A stretch of DNA of 64,000 nt from Undaria pinnatifida (taxonomy: Eukaryota > Sar > Phaeophyceae > Laminariales > Alariaceae). Positions 22,530-33,900 of the stretch are shown here, piece after piece (the first letter of the stretch is position 1; each line of letters begins with the position of its first letter). The stretch spans positions 4,748,109 through 4,812,108 of the forward strand of contig JABAKD010000024.1 of the NCBI GenBank assembly GCA_012845835.1, given 5' to 3'. The notes under the pieces are model-generated. The model saw nothing but the letters and a program-made list of their open reading frames with translations. It made no database searches and was not told the origin of the DNA. The position numbers and the translations under genes were made by a program.

Positions 22530-25240
22530 GGGGCTCGCTAAATTGGTGAGCTGTGCAAATGAAAGCCGGCGCATCCAAATAGACAACAGTGTACTCGAAA
22601 AATGTTTTTTCCTGCCACTCCGGTCATCCAACAACGCTTTCAGACCACCCAACAACGCTTTCAGGGTTAACCATGACGGAGAGTAACTCAATGTCGACAA
22701 TCACCACGTGTACGCGCGGCAAACAGCAACATTTTGGAGCATAGCAGTAACAGGTACCTGGTATTAGGTAGTAAATCATTAACCCTGTTGGGACTTCAAA
22801 CTTTACAGGGAAAAATTGACAACAAAACGAAAACATGACAGCATAGGCCCCAGATTGGTTGGGAAAGATAAATTTGCAGTCCGACCTACAATGCGAGGAG
22901 TCGATATTATATGGCACGGCTGCAGCACTGTCCTACCCGTACTAGTTTTGAAATGAAATGCTTTCGCAGCGGGAATAGGCCTCATAACGACAAGACATGT
23001 CTACGATCTAGGGTGAAATGCTACCGGGCCTCTCAAAAGACAGGGCGGCTCAAGAAACCTAGCCAAAACAATTCGGGGAAACAAGAAGTTCGATGGCTGT
23101 TATACTGAAGTTAGTGCAGGACACGACCTTTGTCCATAAAGAAGTCTAGCCTAAATCAATATATCGATTTATCATCGAGGGCCGGTACTGTAGTAGTCTT
23201 CAACGGGCAAAACATGATCGTGATAACTCACCTGAGTGGACGACAGGAGTTGACCGGTAGAGGGCAGAGACGCCTCTTCCGAGGCACCAGGCAACGGCAC
23301 GTTGGGGGCGGCCGCGGGAAACCTCTCGAGGTGCATCAGAATCATCGATGCAGTAAAAATCCACGTCCAGATCCTGACACACAGCATCGAAATCCGGGTC
23401 CAGACACAAGGTGAATGACTGCAAAGCCAATGCGAAGGGTTTCGGCGACCGATCAGCTAAACATACATCTTTCGGAGGCAATGCAAGTCTAACCGAACGT
23501 GTATTATACCATATAACCGCCTGCGGTAGTCCCAGCCTCGAGAAAAATTCCCACCCTGTTCTTCCCGCTTACGCAATGTGCTGCTCGCTGTGTTTTGGTG
23601 CTCTCGTGTGCTCATTGGATTGCCGAGGCTCCTCTCTTCAGCAAACCGTATGACCTTGTTTGGATGCGAGATTTGTCTTGTTAAAAAAACAAAAAAGGTT
23701 GTCGCGTGGTGGGATGCATGGAAATCTTCTTTTCCAAAAATGCTACAAAACAGAATATCTAACTTTTGTGCAATGCTTCAGTAGAGATAAAACAAAAGCA
23801 AGCAAGAACACGACAATGAACCAAATAAAATGAAACAACCTAACCGGTGTCTGGGCAGCACCCAAACTGGGGTCCGAGCGAAACTACTAGAAGCTTAGCA
23901 AGCACATTAGACTGAGCTTTCCACCCAAATACACCCAGCACAACAAGTTTCCGTGCTGATGCCTCCTTTTTGAGCGACGAGCTGTGTGGTCGCCAACTAC
24001 AAGAAAGAGATACGTACACATCCCAAATACGGTAAGGAGATTTGCCGATGCAATGCCAAACGCAATCAAAACGAAGGTGACAATATAACCAGCCTGGCAG
24101 AACCCCCAAAAGGCCCTTAATCGGATACCTCACTGTACCTGGGCCATGAATACGTGTTTCTTATAATATTAAACTGCTTTTCCACATACTTCAGTACACA
24201 TAAGATGGAGCTCTTCGATTGTGGGTTGGATGGTTGATTGACTTGCAGATGATTGGTTCTTATGATACGATACAGTATCATATCGTATAGCATACTCCGT
24301 CTAGCCGAAGCGATTTGGTTATTGAACATTTAGCATTTCGAAATGGATCAATTGACAATAATCAAGTAGCTCTGGTGAGTATTATCGTCACGGCTACAGA
24401 TACTTTCAAACAACGATAACCTCGGTGATTACTGTATGATTAAAAACAAGCAATGGCACAATTTACTCAACTTGTACGTTGATTATGTGTGGTAGTTGTC
24501 AGCACTACTGTCGTATATATTGATTACTTTCAACTTAAAAATAGATACTTGGTCGAGCCGTCAGTATCGTGGTTTTATTTGTAAATTTTTGACTTGAAAC
24601 TATAGCCAATAACCGCCAACATAAAGTACAATGCTCCAGAATAGTGGGAGCAATTGTCTTGAATTCAGGGACTTTAAGGCTTGAGCACGCGATGTCGACG
24701 GATTAGGACTTTTTCCGTGATTGCTCGCCGAGATAAGCGAGCAGGACTGCGCGACTTCCCAATTGGCGGCAAGTGTCATTTACGGACGTACCGCCGCGAG
24801 TGCGTGGCCGTGGGGTCCTCAGGCAGAAGTTATCAGCCGCTGTAAACAAAACGTGTAATAAAACTGCGGTCAAGAAAAAACATCCGTCTCAGGAATTGCC
24901 AGAAACTACAACCTAAAGCGATTTCGAATATCGGAATTCTGAGAGGAAAAGGCGAAATTGGTTTGAGCGGTAAATACAACGAAGCGTCACGGTACGAATT
25001 TTACTGCCACGTGTGTTGGACGTAATTATTTCTGGGAAACGGTTGAGCCAATAATGTCGCGGGAAAAAATGGCATTAATAAGGGGTCGCAGCATTTGTTT
25101 GCTCGGTGTAACCGCAAAAGCGAGCGTATCACGATATCAACAACGCGACAACAAAAAAAAAATCATGACAGCATTGGCCCCTGCTCGTGTGGGGACAAAA
25201 CGTTTGTTGTCCGACCTACAATGCGAGGAGTGGATAGTAT
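22530..25240. repeat. Block B2, left portion
   Basis: Aligns with B1 13.69-16.2 kb. Shared landmarks include the palindromic GATACAGTATC stretch (about 24269; 15336 in B1) and ATAGATACTTGGTCGAGC. It carries a TM-like run and the frame-disrupted exon P. The rest appears to be intron or intergenic sequence. Confidence 0.7.
23232..23418 (-). pseudogene. Exon P in B2, frame disrupted (187 bp)
   Basis: Same acceptor (GGCTTTGCAG|TCATTC) and donor (CACTCAG|GTGAGT) as the B1 copy, but one base longer. The acidic N-terminal half and the LPGASEEASLPSTG half therefore lie in different frames. Probably a decayed copy. Confidence 0.5.
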
Positions 25241-25564
25241 ATGGAACGGGTGCAGCATTACCCTACTCGTACTAGTTTCCAACTGAGTTGTTTTTGCAGC
25301 GGGAGCAGACCTCGTAACGACAACTCGTATCTAGGTTCTACGATGATTCGCTACAGCACCTCTCAGAGAAATATCAACTCGAGAAATCTAGCCAAACAAG
25401 TACGGGGAAACAAGAAATTCGATAGCTGTTATACCCAGGTTCGTGCAGAACACGCCTGTTTTCAATAAATAATCGAACCTAAAATCAACATGTCGTTTCC
25501 TTATCGTGGGCCGGTACTGTGCATCGTAGTCCACATTGGGCAAATTTCGATCGTGAGAACTCAC

Positions 25565-25801
25565 GTGGGTGGACGACTGGTGTTCGCCCGCAGGCGGCAG
25601 GGGCGCTTCTGTGGCACCAGGCAACGAGACGTCGGTGGCAGCCGCGGAGATCTGTCGAGACGCATCTGGTACATCAACGCAGTAATCGTCCATGCCCGGG
25701 TCTTGGCACACCGTGTCCTCATCTGGGTCAGGAAACACAGCATCTACATCCAGATCCTGACACTCAGCAGCCTCCTTCGGATTCTGATTCGCACCAAAAA
25801 A
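25565..25801 (-). CDS. Exon P copy a (237 bp, phase 0-0)
   Basis: Acceptor ATTGCCTTTGCAG|TTTTTT and donor CCACCCAC|GTGAGT bound 79 open codons. The peptide has an acidic Cys-containing half (DPDEDTVCQDPGMDDYC) and an LP-rich half (TDVSLPGATEAPLPP). Being symmetric, the exon could be included, skipped or repeated without changing frame. Function unknown. Confidence 0.5.
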
Positions 25802-25892
25802 CTGCAAAGGCAATGCGAAGAGTCTCGTCGACCCTATAGCCAACACAACAATTTCTGGAGGCGAAGCAAGTCTATTCGAACGTGATTTATAC

Positions 25893-26058
25893 CTCGGATT
25901 TCTCAGACGAAAACGAGAAACTGTTTCTAAACGGTAAATACAACGAAGCGTACATTTGACAGTCACGTTGATTGGCGGTGAACTTTTCTCTTACAACGTA
26001 AGCCAACAATGTCTCGGGAACAAATGACGTCAATGAGGCATAGCAGCATTTTTGTTTG
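25893..26058 (-). CDS. Exon Q copy a
   Basis: The candidate acceptor follows a poly-T run (ACATGGAG|CAAAC) and the donor is CCGAG|GTATAA. The peptide ASLTSFVPETLLAYVVREKF is recognisable in B1 at about 17.2-17.35 kb (ASLTLFVPETLLVYLLRETF) despite DNA divergence, which supports coding history. The donor overlaps a TATAAA string, so a promoter reading is also possible. Copies recur at 26894-27059, 27895-28060, 42133-42298 and 43128-43293. The copy at 28896 is cut by the 12.2-kb insertion. Confidence 0.35.
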
Positions 26059-26565
26059 CTCCATGTAACAGCAAAAAAAAAAAATGGCCACGGTATGCGG
26101 CAGCAACGTGTCATCGCAGTGAACCTTTGTAACGCTAAATCAACACTTGCTTGATGGACGTTTTCTCAATGGGTGTATATCAACATTTCTTCGGTAAAAT
26201 GCTGCTCGATAACATGTATAATGCGAGGAGTGGATAGTATATGGAACGGGTGCAGCATTACCCTACTCGTGCTAGTTTCCAACTGAGTTGTTTTTGCAGC
26301 GGAAGCAGACTTCGCCACGATAACTCGCCTCTAGGTTCTACGGTGATTCGCTACAGCGCCTCGCGGAGAAAGATCAACTCGAGAAAACCTAGCCAAACAA
26401 GTACGGGGAAACAAGAAATTCGATAGCTGTTATACCCAGGTTCGTGCAGAACACGCCCGTTTTCAATAAATAATCGAACCTAAAATCAACATGTCGTTTC
26501 CTTATCGTGGGCCGGTACTGTGCATCGTAGTCCACATTGGGCAAATTTCGATCGTGAGAACTCAC

Positions 26566-26802
26566 GTGGGTGGACGACTGGTGTTCGCCCGCACGCGGCA
26601 GGGGCGCTTCTGTGGCACCAGGCAACGATACGTCGGTGGCAGCCGCGGGCATTTGTCGAGACGCATCTGGTACATCGACGCAGTAATCGTCCATGCCCGG
26701 GTCTTGGCACACCGTGTCCTCATCTGGGTCAGGAAACACAGCATCTACATCCAGATCCTGACACTCAACAGCCTCCTTCGGAACCTGATTCGCACCAAAA
26801 AA
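26566..26802 (-). CDS. Exon P copy b
   Basis: Same length, phase and splice sites as copy a. Variant RQMPAAATDVS. Confidence 0.5.
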
Positions 26803-27566
26803 CTGCAAAGGCAATGCGAAGAGTCTCGTCGACCCTATAGCCAACACAACAATTTCTGGAGGCGAAGCAAGTCTATTCGAACGTGATTTATACCTCGGAT
26901 TTCTCAGACGGAAACGAGAAACTGTTTCTAAACGGTAAATACAACGAAGCGTACATTTGACAGTCACGTTGATTGGCGGTGAACTTTTCTTTTACAACGT
27001 AAGCCAACAATGTCTCGGGAACAAATGACGTCAATGAGGCATAGCAGTATTTTTGTTTGCTCCATGTAACAGCAAAATAAAAAACGTGCCACGGTATGCG
27101 GCAGCAACTTGTCATCGCAGTGAACCTTTGTAATGCTAAATCAACACTTGCTCGATGGACGTTTGCTCAATGGGTGTATATCAACATTTCTTCGGTAAAA
27201 TGCTGCTCGATAACATGTATAATGCGAGGAGTGGATAGTATATGGAACGGGTGCAGCATTACCCTACTCGTGCTAGTTTCCAACTGAGTTGTTTTTGCAG
27301 CGGAAGCAGACTTCGTAACGACAACTCGTCTCTAGGTTCTACGGTGATTCGCTACAGCGCCTCTCAGAGAAAGATCAACTCGAGAAAACCTAGCCAAACA
27401 AGTACGGGGAAACAAGAAATTCGATAGCTGTTATACCCAGGTTCGTGCAGAACACGCCCGTTTTCAATAAATAATCGAACCTAAAATCAACATGTCGTTT
27501 CCTTATCGTGGGCCGGTACTGTGCATCGTAGTCCACATTGGGCAAATTTCGATCGTGAGAACTCAC

Positions 27567-27803
27567 GTGGGTGGACGACTGGTGTTCGCCCGCACGCGGC
27601 AGGGGCGCTTCTGTGGCACCAGGCAACGAGACGTCGGTGGCAGCCGCGGAGATCTGTCGAGACGCATCTGGTACATCAACGCAGTAATCGTCCATGCCCG
27701 GGTCTTGGCACACCGTGTCCTCATCTGGGTCAGGAAACACAGCATCTACATCCAGATCCTGACACTCAGCAGCCTCCTTCGGAACTTGATTCGCACCAAA
27801 AAA
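27567..27803 (-). CDS. Exon P copy c
   Basis: Same length, phase and splice sites as copy a. Variant RQISAAATDVS. Confidence 0.5.
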
Positions 27804-28567
27804 CTGCAAAGGCAATGCGAAGAGTCTCGTCGACCCTATAGCCAACACAACAATTTCTGGAGGCGAAGCAAGTCTATTCGAACGTGATTTATACCTCGGA
27901 TTTCTCAGACGGAAACGAGAAACTGTTTCTAAACGGTAAATACAACGAAGCGTACATTTGACAGTCACGTTGATTGGCGGTGAACTTTTCTCTTACAACG
28001 TAAGCCAACAATGTCTCGGGAACAAATGACGTCAATGAGGCATAGCAGCATTTTTGTTTGCTCCATGTAACAGCAAAAAAAAAAAATGGCCACGGTATGC
28101 GGCAGCAACGTGTCATCGCAGTGAACCTTTGTAACGCTAAATCAACACTTGCTTGATGGACGTTTTCTCAATGGGTGTATATCAACATTTCTTCGGTAAA
28201 ATGCTGCTCGATAACATGTATAATGCGAGGAGTGGATAGTATATGGAACGGGTGCAGCATTACCCTACTCGTGCTAGTTTCCAACTGAGTTGTTTTTGCA
28301 GCGGAAGCAGACTTCGCAACGACAACTCGTCTCTAGGTTCTACGGTGATTCGCTACAGCGCCTCGCGGAGAAAGATCAACTCGAGAAAACCTAGCCAAAC
28401 AAGTACGGGGAAACAAGAAATTCGATAGCTGTTATACCCAGGTTCGTGCAGAACACGCCCGTTTTCAATAAATAATCGAACCTAAAATCAACATGTCGTT
28501 TCCTTATCGTGGGCCGGTACTGTGCATCGTAGTCCACATTGGGCAAATTTCGATCGTGAGAACTCAC

Positions 28568-28804
28568 GTGGGTGGACGACTGGTGTTCGCCCGCACGCGG
28601 CAGGGGCGCTTCTGTGGCACCAGGCAACGATACGTCGGTGGCAGCCGCGGAGATCTGTCGAGACGCATCTGGTACATCGACGCAGTAATCGTCCATGCCC
28701 GGGTCTTGGCACACCGTGTCCTCATCTGGGTCAGGAAACACAGCATCTACATCCAGATCCTGACACTCAGCAGCCTCCTTCGGAACCTGATTCGCACCAA
28801 AAAA
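28568..28804 (-). CDS. Exon P copy d
   Basis: Same boundaries. It combines nucleotide variants of copies a/c with those of copy b, so it looks like a conversion mosaic. Confidence 0.5.
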
Positions 28805-29051
28805 CTGCAAAGGCAATGCGAAGAGTCTCGTCGACCCTATAGCCAACACAACAATTTCTGGAGGCGAAGCAAGTCTATTCGAACGTGATTTATACCTCGG
28901 ATTTCTCAGACGGAAACGAGAAACTGTTTCTAAACGGTAAATACAACGAAGCGTACATTTGACAGTCACGTTGATTGGCGGTGAACTTTTCTCTTACAAC
29001 GTAAGCCAACAATGTCTCGGGAACAAATGACGTCAATGAGGCATAGCAGTA

Positions 29052-29218
29052 AAATCGTTTTCCAGAAAATGAGACATCGATGGTACGGAGGTGGCTCCAT
29101 GATTTGGGAGCGGTGAATTACTTGGAGAATCTAGGCCACATCGATCATTGTGCATGTTTCCCACGAACCCAAAGCCAGAGAACATACGTTGAAGGAGAAA
29201 TACTGAGGAAACGAGGAG
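29052..29218. repeat. Left-end sequence of the insertion, copy 1
   Basis: About 165 bp from TTTCCAGAAAATGAGACATCG to GAGAAATACTGA match 40668-40828 almost perfectly. Confidence 0.85.
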
Positions 29219-29219
29219 A

Positions 29220-30980
29220 TTGTCGTCCGCGTCGTCCCAGGCGGCTCTGTCGTTGGGGTTGACTGCCGCCGCTCTAGCCGTGGAGTGGACTTCGCGGACT
29301 CCCCGTTTTGCACAATTCCAAATACGAACCTGCACCAATACGACAGCTTTCTTCGGAGCAGGAAGGAGCACAAGACCCAAGGAACTTGGGGAGCCGCGTG
29401 TATGGGACTTATCTCGGGGGCTAAACTCCGTGGCGTCAACTGGCGTGTACTGTGACATGAGTACCCAGGCGGGGCTCGCAGGTTTGCTTGCCTCCGTTTA
29501 CGCAGTAAAACTCACTCGTAGAGGTCTTATGGCGTTATGATCGCACTGAAATATGGGAGAAAGCTGACATGGGTGGATGCGACCAGATGGACAGCGTGGA
29601 GAAGAAGTATACAAACCACTTATTATCCTTCGAGCTACAACTAACATGTAGCTGACGTTTTCGCACGCACCTCGTACATACAGCAGTAGTACCGTATTCA
29701 TATACCAGGCATACAGCAGGATTTCCACCAGCAGATTGAGCACACCACCAATGAATAGCAGTCGTTTCCCGTGGCCTCTGCTGTGTCGAGCGACTGTTTC
29801 TGTTGCGTCGCTCTTCTAGTGCTGATGATGGCACTGCTTCTTCTATCTATTCATAAATATGTAGTTTCACGAACAGAAAAGAGGCCTTCGGGCAAGTAGT
29901 CGGCATGGGGGTTGGTCGGGCACGATATTACACTACAACGTACGAACAACTGCCCCGTAGTGCGTGCTCACAACAGCAGCCAGGGATATCGGGTGTTTTG
30001 ACCTTCTCTATACCAGGTATACCCTAGAATACCTAGCGCACAACGAACGTACCGGTACTGCTGTACATGGTGGTGGGCCCTTCCATAACAAGATCGTAGA
30101 GCAAGTCAACCCGGATCAGACATGTTTCCATGATTTGAGATCCAATAATACAAGGAATATGACACCGCCCCTCAGAAGCATTGTTTTCATCAGGATAGTC
30201 CGTAGGCTGCGGGACCTACTTAGTATACTATAGCCAGGCCGCCAGGCGAAAGGCGTTGTCTGGGGGGCGTGGGTTGCATGCTGCCCTGTCCTGTGCCCTA
30301 CGAGTATTGCACCAGGATACACGGCCCTAGCTACGAGTTTAGGCACCAGGATACGACGTACCAGAGGCTGCTGGGATGCACGGTTTGATGTAGACATGTT
30401 TAGTTCCACATATATCTGGTACCTTCCATTTACCAGGTATGTTGTTTTATTTCCTTGTTTTGGAAACAATCAGCAGTACCAACGTCGGTACTTGTATGTA
30501 TCCGAAGAGACCACGCCTTACACTTCAGCCAAGTACCAAGCACGGCTGTACAGGATGTGGTGTCCAGATATTATTTTGCCTATTTTGTATGATCTGCTAT
30601 ATCCAGCCACACCCCATGCCTGATGAGTAGTACCAGGCTCCGTGCTACTGAGGGCGTTTCGCGCATGACATTGCTGGTATTTCGTGTATGATATGGAACA
30701 ATACTCGGGGATTCTGCGTGGTAACTCCTGATGTAGGTTGTGGCTCATGACTGACCACGCCCTGTTACTTTGCTGGTGGCTAGCTGCTGATGTACGCTTT
30801 GCTGGTCGCGGTTGATATATCGCTCTTGTTTTGGAAACGATTTGCAGTACCAACCTCGGTACTTGTACAACCTCGATACTTGTACTTATCTGATTAGACC
30901 ACGCCTTACCCTTCCTAAAGTACGAAGCACGGCTATACAGCAGTGTGACGTATTGCCGACTTCATTTTATTTTACATGAT
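29220..30980. other. Insert interior, no recognised gene
   Basis: A 106-codon plus-strand open frame (29220-29540) is Ala-rich at its start and lacks a recognised domain or an ATG start. Two copies of a roughly 120-bp segment (TTGGAAAC...CAGTACCAAC...ACCACGCCTTAC) lie at about 30460 and 30831. The rest holds nothing identifiable. Confidence 0.4.
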
Positions 30981-30984
30981 CTGC

Positions 30985-33900
30985 TCGCTAGTAGCTGCTG
31001 ACATACGCTTTGCTAATCGCGGATGATTTACCGATCTGATCGACGCGGCTGTGTGGTCCAGGCGTGCTTTCGGCTCTGCTGCCCATTGTTGATATACGGA
31101 CGTGCTGGCTATGTTGCATATGTCTGCGGGGCGGTGCCTGAGAAGGGTTTGCTGTGCTGATTGCTGTTGGTATACAGCTGCGCCAGAAAAGCTCTCCGTT
31201 CGCTGATCGCGGTTGATAGACCGTGCTGGTGATATACAGCTACGCCGGATATGCTGTTGCTTTGCTGATACACCACCCTGGTCGACACCGCTGCGCCAGA
31301 CATGCTATAGCTTGGTCGGTGTAGATACCGCTGCGTCAGACATGATTTCGCTTTGATCGCGGTTGATAGAGTGTGCGTCGGACATGATTACGCTTTGATC
31401 GCGGTTGATAGAGTGCGCTGGTGATATACAGCTGCGCCAGAGATGCTTTTGCTTTGCTGATCGCGGTTGATACACCGCCCAGGTCGACACGGCTGTGTCG
31501 TCCAGAAGTGCTTTCGCTTTATTTATTTTTATTTTATGCTGTTGATATACAGCTATACCGCGCTGGTGATATACAGCTGCGCCAAAGATGATTTCGCTTT
31601 GCTGATTGTGGCTGATACACCGCCCAGGTCGACACGGCTGTGTCGACCAGAAGTGCTTTCGCTTCAGTTTTGATTGCTGTTGATATACAGCTCGCGCGGT
31701 TGATACACCACCCTGGTCGACACGGCGGTGTCGTCCAGAAGCGCTTTCGTTTTATTTATTTGTATTTATTGCTGTTGATATACAGCTATACCGCGCTGGT
31801 GATATACAGCTGCGCCAGAGATGCTTTTGCTTTGCTGTTCGCGGTTGAGGCACCGCCCAGGGCGACATGGCTGTGTCGACCAGAAGTGCTTTCGCTTTCG
31901 TTCTTAATTGCTGTTGATATACAGCTTTCGCGGTTGATATACCGCCCTGGTCGACACGGCTGTTTGGTCCAGGAATGCTTTCGCATTTATTTCTGATGGC
32001 TGTTGATATACAGCTATACCGCGCTGGTGATATTCTGCTGCGCCGAATATGCTCTTGCTTTGCTGATAGCGGTTAATATACCGCCCAGGTCGACACGGCT
32101 GTGTCGTTCAGAAATGCTTTCGCCATTATTTTCGATTGCTGTTGATATACAGCTCAGATATGCTTTCGCTTTGCTGATCGTGGTTGATATACCGCGCTGG
32201 TGATATACACTTGCGCCAGATATGTTTTTGCTCTGCTGATCGCAGTTGATACCGCCCTGGTCGACATGGCTGTGTCGTCCAGAAGTGCTCTCGCTTTCGA
32301 TTTTGATGGCTGTTGATATACAGATACACCGCGCTGGTGATATACAGCTGCGCCAGAGATGCTTTTGCTTTGCTGATAGCGGTTGATACACCGCCCGGGT
32401 CGACACGGCTGTGTCGTCCAGAAGCCCTTTCGCTTTAGTTTTATTGCTGTTGATATACAGCTATACCGCGCTGGTGATACGCAGCTGCGCCAGAGATGCT
32501 TTTGCTTAGCTGATCGCGGTTGATACACCGCCAAGGTCGACACGGCTGTGTCGTCCAGAAGCCCTTTCGCTTTAGTTTTGATTGCTGTTGATATACAGCT
32601 ATACCGCGCTGGTGATATGCAGCTGCGCCAGAGATGCTGTTGCTTTGCTGATCGTGGTTGATACACCGCCCAGGTCGACACGGTTGTGTCGATCAAAAGT
32701 GCTTTCGCTTCGGTTTTGATTGCGGTTGATAATACAGCTCTCGCCATTGATACACCGCCCAGGTCGACACGGCTGTGTCGTCCAGAGATGCTTTCGCTTT
32801 AGGTTTATTTATTGCTGCTGATATACAGCTGTACCGCGCTGGTGATATACAGCTGCGCCAGAGATGATTTCGCTTTGCTGATCGTGGTTGATACACCGCC
32901 CAGGTCGACACGGCTGTGTCGACCAGAAGTGCTTTCGCTTCATTTTTGATTGCTGTTGATATACAGCTCTCGCGGTTGATATACCGCCCTGGTCGACACG
33001 ACTGTGTCGTCCAGAAGTGCTTTCGATTTATTTATTTGTATTTATTGTTCTTGATATACAGCTATACCGCGCTGGTGTATACAGCTGCGCCAGATATGCT
33101 TTTTCTTTGCTGTTCGCGGTTGAGACACCGCCCAGGTCGACGCGGCTATGTCGACCAAAAGTGCTTTCGCTTTCGTTTTTGATTGCTGTTAATATACAGC
33201 TTTCGCGGTTGATATACCGCCCTGGTCGACACGGCTGCGTGGTCCAGAAATGCTTTCGCTTTTATTTCTGATGGCTGTTGATATACAGCTATACCGCGCT
33301 GGTGATATACAGCTTCGCCGGATATGCTGATAGCGGTTGATATACCGCACTGGTCGACACGCTGTGTCGTCCAGAGGTGCTTCGCCATAATGTTCGATTG
33401 CTGTTGATATACAGCGCAGATATGCTTTCGCTTTGCTGATCGTGGTTGATATACAGCTGCGCCAGATATGTTTTGCGTCGTTGATCGCGGTTGATACCGC
33501 CCTGGTCGACATGGCTGTGTCGTCCAGAAGTGCTTTCGATTTCGATTTTGATGGCTGTTGATATACAGCTACACCGCGCTGGCGAAATAAAGCTGCGCCA
33601 GAGATGTCTTTGCTTTGCTGATTGCGGTTGATACACCGCCCAGGTCGACACGGCTGTGTCGACGAGAAGTTCTTTCACTTCAGTCTTCTGATCGCTGTTG
33701 ACATACAGCTTTCGTGGTTAATATACCGCCCAGGTCGACACGGCTGTGTCGTCCAGAAGTGCTTTCGCTTTAATTTGGATTGCTGTTGATATACAGCTAC
33801 ACCACGCTGGTGATATACAGTTGCACCAGAGATGCTTTTGCTTTGCTGATCGCGGTTGATACACCGCCCAGGTCGACACGGCTGTGTCGACCAGAAATGC

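Larger units (their letters stand above)
25241..29051 (-). repeat. 1001-bp tandem array, part 1 (about 3.8 units)
   Basis: GCGAGGAGTGGATAGTATATGG recurs at 25223, 26224, 27225 and 28226, an exact 1001-bp period. Each unit carries exon Q and exon P on the minus strand, separated by a roughly 91-bp candidate intron. Units differ by scattered, shuffled variants, for example ATCTCC against ATGCCC at the exon-P start of DVS, and two poly-A linker types. This suggests unequal exchange or gene conversion. The array breaks at GCAGTA (29046-29051) and continues at 41283. Confidence 0.9.

Noticed and set aside
25885-25892. TATAAA string as a promoter in each array unit
   Set aside because: It overlaps the exon-Q donor position (GAG|GTATAA). 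The flanking peptide conservation and a good acceptor 91 bp downstream favour an intron, though a promoter cannot be excluded.
25490-28888. Plus-strand frames of 131 and 106 codons repeated in the 1001-bp array
   Set aside because: They are antisense to exon P, lack splice logic and are less consistent between B1, B2 and the array than the minus-strand reading.
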